Shown: positions 5,839-9,107 of the stretch, in pieces
How the letters are laid out: every line of letters starts with the position of its first letter
Numbering within the stretch: the first letter of the stretch is position 1
Assembly: GCA_026393655.1 (NCBI GenBank)
Contig: JAPKZT010000256.1
Coordinates: 1-9,107 of the forward strand
Origin: Actinomycetota bacterium
GTDB taxonomy: Bacteria; Actinomycetota; Acidimicrobiia; Acidimicrobiales; Ilumatobacteraceae
Direction of reading: 5' to 3'
Length of the DNA stretch: 9,107 nucleotides
The notes under the pieces: model-generated
Seen by the model: the letters and a program-made list of their open reading frames with translations, nothing else
What the model was told of the DNA's origin: nothing
Database searches by the model: none
Program-made: the position numbers and the translations under genes

Positions 5839-6468
5839 GTGGATTTTGCAAGAAATTATTACGTGCCAAGCGTTACCGAAACGACAAGCCGTGGTGAGCG
5901 CACGTACGACCTTTACAGTCGTCTACTCAAAGAAAACATCATCATTCTCGGAACTCCAATTGATGACACGATTGCAAATTTGGTTTGCGCGCAGTTGATT
6001 CACCTTGAGAGTGAAAATCCTGACAAAGATATAAATATCTATATCAATAGCCCTGGTGGCGACATCTCGGCGTTATTCGCTATTTATGACACGATGCAAT
6101 TTATCAAAAATGACATTGCGACGATTTGTTTGGGTCAGGCAGCTTCGGCAGCCGCCGTTCTGCTCGCCGCCGGCACAAAAGGAAAGCGCCTGGCATTGCC
6201 TCACTCACGAGTTTTGTTGCATCAGCCGTATGCACAAGTTGGCTACGCCCAAGTAACAGATCTCGAACTAGCAGCGCGAGAGATTTTGCGGATGCGCGAA
6301 ATTCTCGAAGAAATTCTCTCTCAGCACACTGGCCAGCCAATTGACAGAGTGCACAAAGACACCGATCGTGACTTCGTAATGGAGGCGCAAGCCGCAAAAG
6401 ATTACGGAATCATTGATGAAGTTATTTCGACTAGAGCATTCGCAGATCGTTCTGGACCAATTCGTTGA
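5839..6468 (+). CDS. clpP: ATP-dependent Clp protease proteolytic subunit, ClpP2-like
   Basis: Serine peptidase of 209 aa that forms the barrel of the Clp protease. Numbering from GTG5839, the triad is complete: Ser103 in GQAASAAAVLL, His128 in RVLLHQPY and Asp178 in DTDRDFVM. NSPGGDI (70-76) supplies the oxyanion strand. The stretches IYDTMQ, GQAASAAAVLLAAGT.GKR and AKDYGIID match actinobacterial ClpP2, the partner that docks ClpX/ClpC in mycobacteria. The N-terminal propeptide is short. GTG5839 is preferred because TAGAGG (5828-5833) then stands 5 nt upstream; GTG5833 would add two residues. The stop is TGA, the only one among the intact genes of the window that uses it. clpX follows after 19 nt, so the two are co-transcribed. 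No second clpP is adjacent, although most actinobacteria have a clpP1-clpP2 pair. Confidence 0.96.
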   Translation: MDFARNYYVPSVTETTSRGERTYDLYSRLLKENIIILGTPIDDTIANLVCAQLIHLESENPDKDINIYINSPGGDISALFAIYDTMQFIKNDIATICLGQAASAAAVLLAAGTKGKRLALPHSRVLLHQPYAQVGYAQVTDLELAAREILRMREILEEILSQHTGQPIDRVHKDTDRDFVMEAQAAKDYGIIDEVISTRAFADRSGPIR

Positions 6469-6487
6469 AATTTGAAATGGGGCACTG

Positions 6488-7765
6488 ATGGCAAAGTTTG
6501 GTGATTCTGCCGAGTTAGTGAAGTGTTCATTTTGCGGTAAGTCGCAAAAGCAAGTCAAAAAACTTATTGCTGGTCCTGGTGTTTATGTTTGTAACGAATG
6601 TATTGACCTTTGCAACGAGATTATTGATGAAGAGTTAAACGATCAAACAGACGTAAATTTCGAGAAGCTACCGAACCCGCGCGAAATTCGAGCCTTCTTG
6701 GATGAATATGTAGTCGGGCAAGAAACGGCCAAAAAAGTTTTGGCTGTTGCAGTGTTTAATCACTATCGACGAATTCAATATAAACAGAATTCGTCAACGC
6801 GACGAGATGACATTGAGCTTTCAAAGAGCAACATCATGTTGCTTGGGCCAACCGGCTGCGGCAAAACGCACATGGCGCAAACATTGGCTCGTCTACTGAA
6901 CGTTCCATTTGCGATTGCCGATGCGACGGCACTCACAGAAGCGGGCTACGTCGGTGAAGATGTTGAAAATATTTTACTGAAGCTTCTTCAAGCCGCAGAC
7001 TTTGATGTCAAGAAGGCCGAATCGGGAATCGTCTATATCGATGAGATTGATAAAGTCGCGCGCAAAAGTGAAAACCCGTCAATCACTCGTGATGTGTCTG
7101 GCGAAGGTGTGCAACAAGCATTGCTAAAAATTCTTGAAGGTACAGTTGCGTCGGTTCCGCCTCAAGGTGGACGCAAGCATCCACATCAAGAATTCATTCA
7201 GATTGATACGACCAATGTGTTGTTCATTTGTGGAGGCGCATTTGCTGGTTTAGAGCAAATTATTGCATCGCGCATCGGACAAAAGGGCGTTGGCTTTCAC
7301 GCACAAGTGAAATCAAAGTCGGAGAAAGACCCTGGTGAGTTGTTCGCTCAGGTGCTTCCAGAAGATTTACTTAAGTTCGGCATGATCCCAGAATTTGTGG
7401 GACGTTTGCCAATGATCGGCGCAGTGAATAGTTTAGATCGTTCGGCGCTAATCAAAATTCTCACAGAACCAAAAAATGCGTTATTGAAGCAGTACCAAAA
7501 GTTTTTTGAATTTGAAGAAGTTGTACTTGAATTTACCGCTGAAGCTCTTGAAGCAGTGGCTGACCAAGCCTTGTTGCGAGGCACAGGTGCTCGGGGTTTA
7601 CGCGCAATTCTTGAAGAAGTTTTGCTTGAGACTATGTACGAGTTGCCTGGCCGTAACGATATTGCAAAAGTAGTCATAGATTTAGGAGCAGTGAACAAAA
7701 CATCCGCTCCTTCTTATGTTGCAAAATCGACTGCGGCAGTTCGCCAGCGTCGCGCTGCTTCTTAA
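6488..7765 (+). CDS. clpX: ClpX, AAA+ unfoldase of the ClpXP protease
   Basis: Protein of 425 aa, standard length. The N-terminal zinc domain has Cys13, Cys16, Cys35 and Cys38 in C-x2-C...C-x2-C spacing; it dimerises and binds adaptors. The AAA+ module shows Walker A GPTGCGKT (120-127), Walker B IVYIDEID (181-188), pore-1 loop GYVG (153-156), the RKH loop (229-231), the arginine finger in EFVGRLP (R306) and sensor-2 GARGLR (367-372). The ClpP-docking tripeptide, IGF in E. coli and LGF in mycobacteria, is VGF here (268-270), still hydrophobic and probably functional. The enzyme unfolds tagged proteins with ATP and threads them into ClpP. ATG6488 is 19 nt after clpP; a weak G-rich stretch (ATGGGG, 6477-6482) is the only Shine-Dalgarno candidate. 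Ends with TAA. Confidence 0.98.
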   Translation: MAKFGDSAELVKCSFCGKSQKQVKKLIAGPGVYVCNECIDLCNEIIDEELNDQTDVNFEKLPNPREIRAFLDEYVVGQETAKKVLAVAVFNHYRRIQYKQNSSTRRDDIELSKSNIMLLGPTGCGKTHMAQTLARLLNVPFAIADATALTEAGYVGEDVENILLKLLQAADFDVKKAESGIVYIDEIDKVARKSENPSITRDVSGEGVQQALLKILEGTVASVPPQGGRKHPHQEFIQIDTTNVLFICGGAFAGLEQIIASRIGQKGVGFHAQVKSKSEKDPGELFAQVLPEDLLKFGMIPEFVGRLPMIGAVNSLDRSALIKILTEPKNALLKQYQKFFEFEEVVLEFTAEALEAVADQALLRGTGARGLRAILEEVLLETMYELPGRNDIAKVVIDLGAVNKTSAPSYVAKSTAAVRQRRAAS

Positions 7766-7772
7766 ATCAACC

Positions 7773-7778
7773 TAGATT
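7773..7778 (+). promoter_or_regulatory. Likely -10 element (TAGATT) for a leaderless folC transcript
   Basis: TAGATT stands in the 19-nt clpX-folC gap with exactly six bases between it and the folC GTG (7785). This is the TANNNT-N6-start arrangement known from leaderless actinobacterial messages, where transcription begins at the G of the start codon. There is no Shine-Dalgarno between the clpX stop and folC and no visible -35 box. Readthrough from clpX is also likely. Confidence 0.4.
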
Positions 7779-7784
7779 ACGCTC

Positions 7785-9089
7785 GTGCAATATTCAGACG
7801 CGTTGCGTTATCTTGACGAACGCTCAAACTATGAGCGAACCGGACGCGTTGATTCTCCGTCCACTGAAAATATTGAGCGGCTGATGGATGCGATTGCAAA
7901 TCCGCAAAATGCCTACAGATCAATACACATAACGGGCACAAATGGTAAAGGCTCTACGGCGCAGATTACAACGAAACTTTTGATGGCTCATGGTTTGCGT
8001 GTGGGAACCTATTCGAGCCCACACTTAGACCGGATCAATGACCGAATCTGCATAAATGGCGAGCCGATCAGTGACGAAGATTTTGGTTTGCAGATTGGTG
8101 CAATTTCTGATCTTGAAATTATTTCGGGGGTTCGCCCGAGCTTTTTCGAGATAATGACCGCCGCGATGTTTCGCTGGTTTGCGGATGAGGCTGTAGATGT
8201 TGCAGTTGTAGAAGTTGGAATGCTTGGACGTTGGGATGCGACGAATGTTATTAATTCAGATGTCGCGGTAATCACGAACATCGCGCTTGATCACACCGAA
8301 TATGCGGGGCCGACAGTCAAGCATATTGCAACAGAAAAAGCCGGAATTATTAAGCCGACGAGCATCGTTGTTCTCGGCGAGACAGATGAAATTTTGCGAG
8401 AAATATTTCTCGAAATGCCAGCGCAAGCACAAATTAGTCGTGGAGACGACTTCAGTTGTGAAGATAATCGTCTAGCAGTCGGTGGGCGACTGATCACGGT
8501 GCGCACGGCGCGAACGGTCTATGAAGATGTGCTTGTGCCGTTGCACGGTGAACATCAAGGTGATAACGCATCACTTGCGATTAGTGCCGTTGAAGCATTT
8601 TTTGATTCAACTATTGACCCCGATATTTTGGCTGACGCAATGCGAAACGTCGTGATGCCCGGCAGATTTGAAGTGCTCGGATATCAACCCCTAGTGATTT
8701 TAGATGGCGCTCATAATCCGGCAGGCGCAAAAGTTTGCGCTGAAGTTTTCTTTGAAGATTTCAATATGAGTGGGCGCAAGATTCTCGTAACCGGTGCGCT
8801 TCGAAGTCGAGACCCAGATGATTTGCTAACAACTTTTCGTGCGGCTGATTTTGATATTGTGATTACTTGCACTCCGCCGTCACCTCGTGGTTTGCCTGCA
8901 AACGAAATGGCTGATGTTGCGCGTAGAGTCGGTTGTGACGAGGTGATTGTTGCGCAAACAGTTGAATCCGCATGTGAAACTGCATTAAAACTTGCACAAC
9001 CTCAAGATGCCGTTCTCGTGGCCGGGTCACTCTATATCGTCAGCGCTGCTCGGCCATTCCTGATGCGCAAAGCCACAAAGCGCCCATAG
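7785..9089 (+). CDS. folC: Folylpolyglutamate synthase / dihydrofolate synthase
   Basis: Protein of 434 aa in the Mur-ligase superfamily, typical length for FolC. It ligates glutamate to folates (FPGS) and in many bacteria also joins dihydropteroate to glutamate (DHFS); whether both apply here is not readable. The P-loop HITGTNGKGS (48-57) is intact, as are SSPHLDRINDRI (77-88), ITNIALDH with metal-binding His170, ATEKAGI with the carbamylated Lys185, EHQGDNA (256-262), PGRFE (292-296) and LDGAHNPAG (306-314), where Asp307 and His310 act in catalysis. The usual EVGLGGRLDATN block reads EVGMLGRWDATN (143-154), a local change of three residues. GTG7785 is chosen because the N-terminal YSDALRYLDERSNYE fits the family, and TAGATT stands six bases upstream. 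It ends with TAG, 18 nt before the window edge; another gene may begin at once, but too little is present to name it. Confidence 0.95.
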   Translation: MQYSDALRYLDERSNYERTGRVDSPSTENIERLMDAIANPQNAYRSIHITGTNGKGSTAQITTKLLMAHGLRVGTYSSPHLDRINDRICINGEPISDEDFGLQIGAISDLEIISGVRPSFFEIMTAAMFRWFADEAVDVAVVEVGMLGRWDATNVINSDVAVITNIALDHTEYAGPTVKHIATEKAGIIKPTSIVVLGETDEILREIFLEMPAQAQISRGDDFSCEDNRLAVGGRLITVRTARTVYEDVLVPLHGEHQGDNASLAISAVEAFFDSTIDPDILADAMRNVVMPGRFEVLGYQPLVILDGAHNPAGAKVCAEVFFEDFNMSGRKILVTGALRSRDPDDLLTTFRAADFDIVITCTPPSPRGLPANEMADVARRVGCDEVIVAQTVESACETALKLAQPQDAVLVAGSLYIVSAARPFLMRKATKRP

Positions 9090-9107
9090 CGTGCGAGCCA
9101 CGAGAAC

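Noticed and set aside
9091..9107. GTG at 9091 as the start of a further gene (reads V-R-A-T-R)
   Set aside because: It is one base after the folC stop and could be a coupled start, but five codons are too few to support a call.

Overview
The window looks like chromosomal DNA of an actinomycetote with moderate G+C (mid-40s percent by eye). Three things point there. ClpP resembles the actinobacterial ClpP2 type (GQAASAAAVLLAAGT...GKR). A small split-barrel protein of the F420-associated PPOX type (Rv2061-like) is present. Several genes begin with GTG and lack a Shine-Dalgarno site, some with a TANNNT hexamer just upstream, as in leaderless actinobacterial transcripts. An acidimicrobial lineage is my best guess, because only one clpP lies between tig and clpX and folC follows clpX directly; this is inference.

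Layout. 1-525 (+) is the 3' part of an FkbM-type methyltransferase gene entering from the left. It is followed 7 nt later by a complete enolase-superfamily gene of the o-succinylbenzoate synthase / N-acylamino acid racemase type (menC-like, 533-1639). A minus-strand block converges on menC with only 8 nt between the stop codons. In its direction of transcription the block reads: a small SH3-like conserved protein (4321-4007), a cysteine-desulfurase-like PLP enzyme without the catalytic Cys (about 4026-2848), tRNA-Pro(UGG) (2835-2763), a pentapeptide-repeat lipoprotein gene interrupted by one in-frame TGA (2731-2075), and a PPOX/F420-type protein (2052-1648). From 4357 the plus strand carries the proteostasis cluster: tig (trigger factor), clpP, clpX, then folC (folylpolyglutamate/dihydrofolate synthase), ending 18 nt before the window edge.

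How the genes work together. Trigger factor meets nascent chains at the ribosome, and ClpX unfolds and feeds proteins into the ClpP chamber, so tig-clpP-clpX is a folding/degradation unit. folC is a metabolic gene riding behind it, with a likely leaderless promoter of its own. The minus-strand block has no clear shared pathway. tig and the SH3-like gene diverge from a 35-bp gap.

Most of the window is ordinary housekeeping DNA. The clearest anomaly is the in-frame TGA in the otherwise perfectly periodic pentapeptide lipoprotein. I see no insertion sequence, CRISPR array, phage gene or recognisable defence system, and no gene-free stretch longer than 300 bases; the longest is the 147-bp tig-clpP gap.
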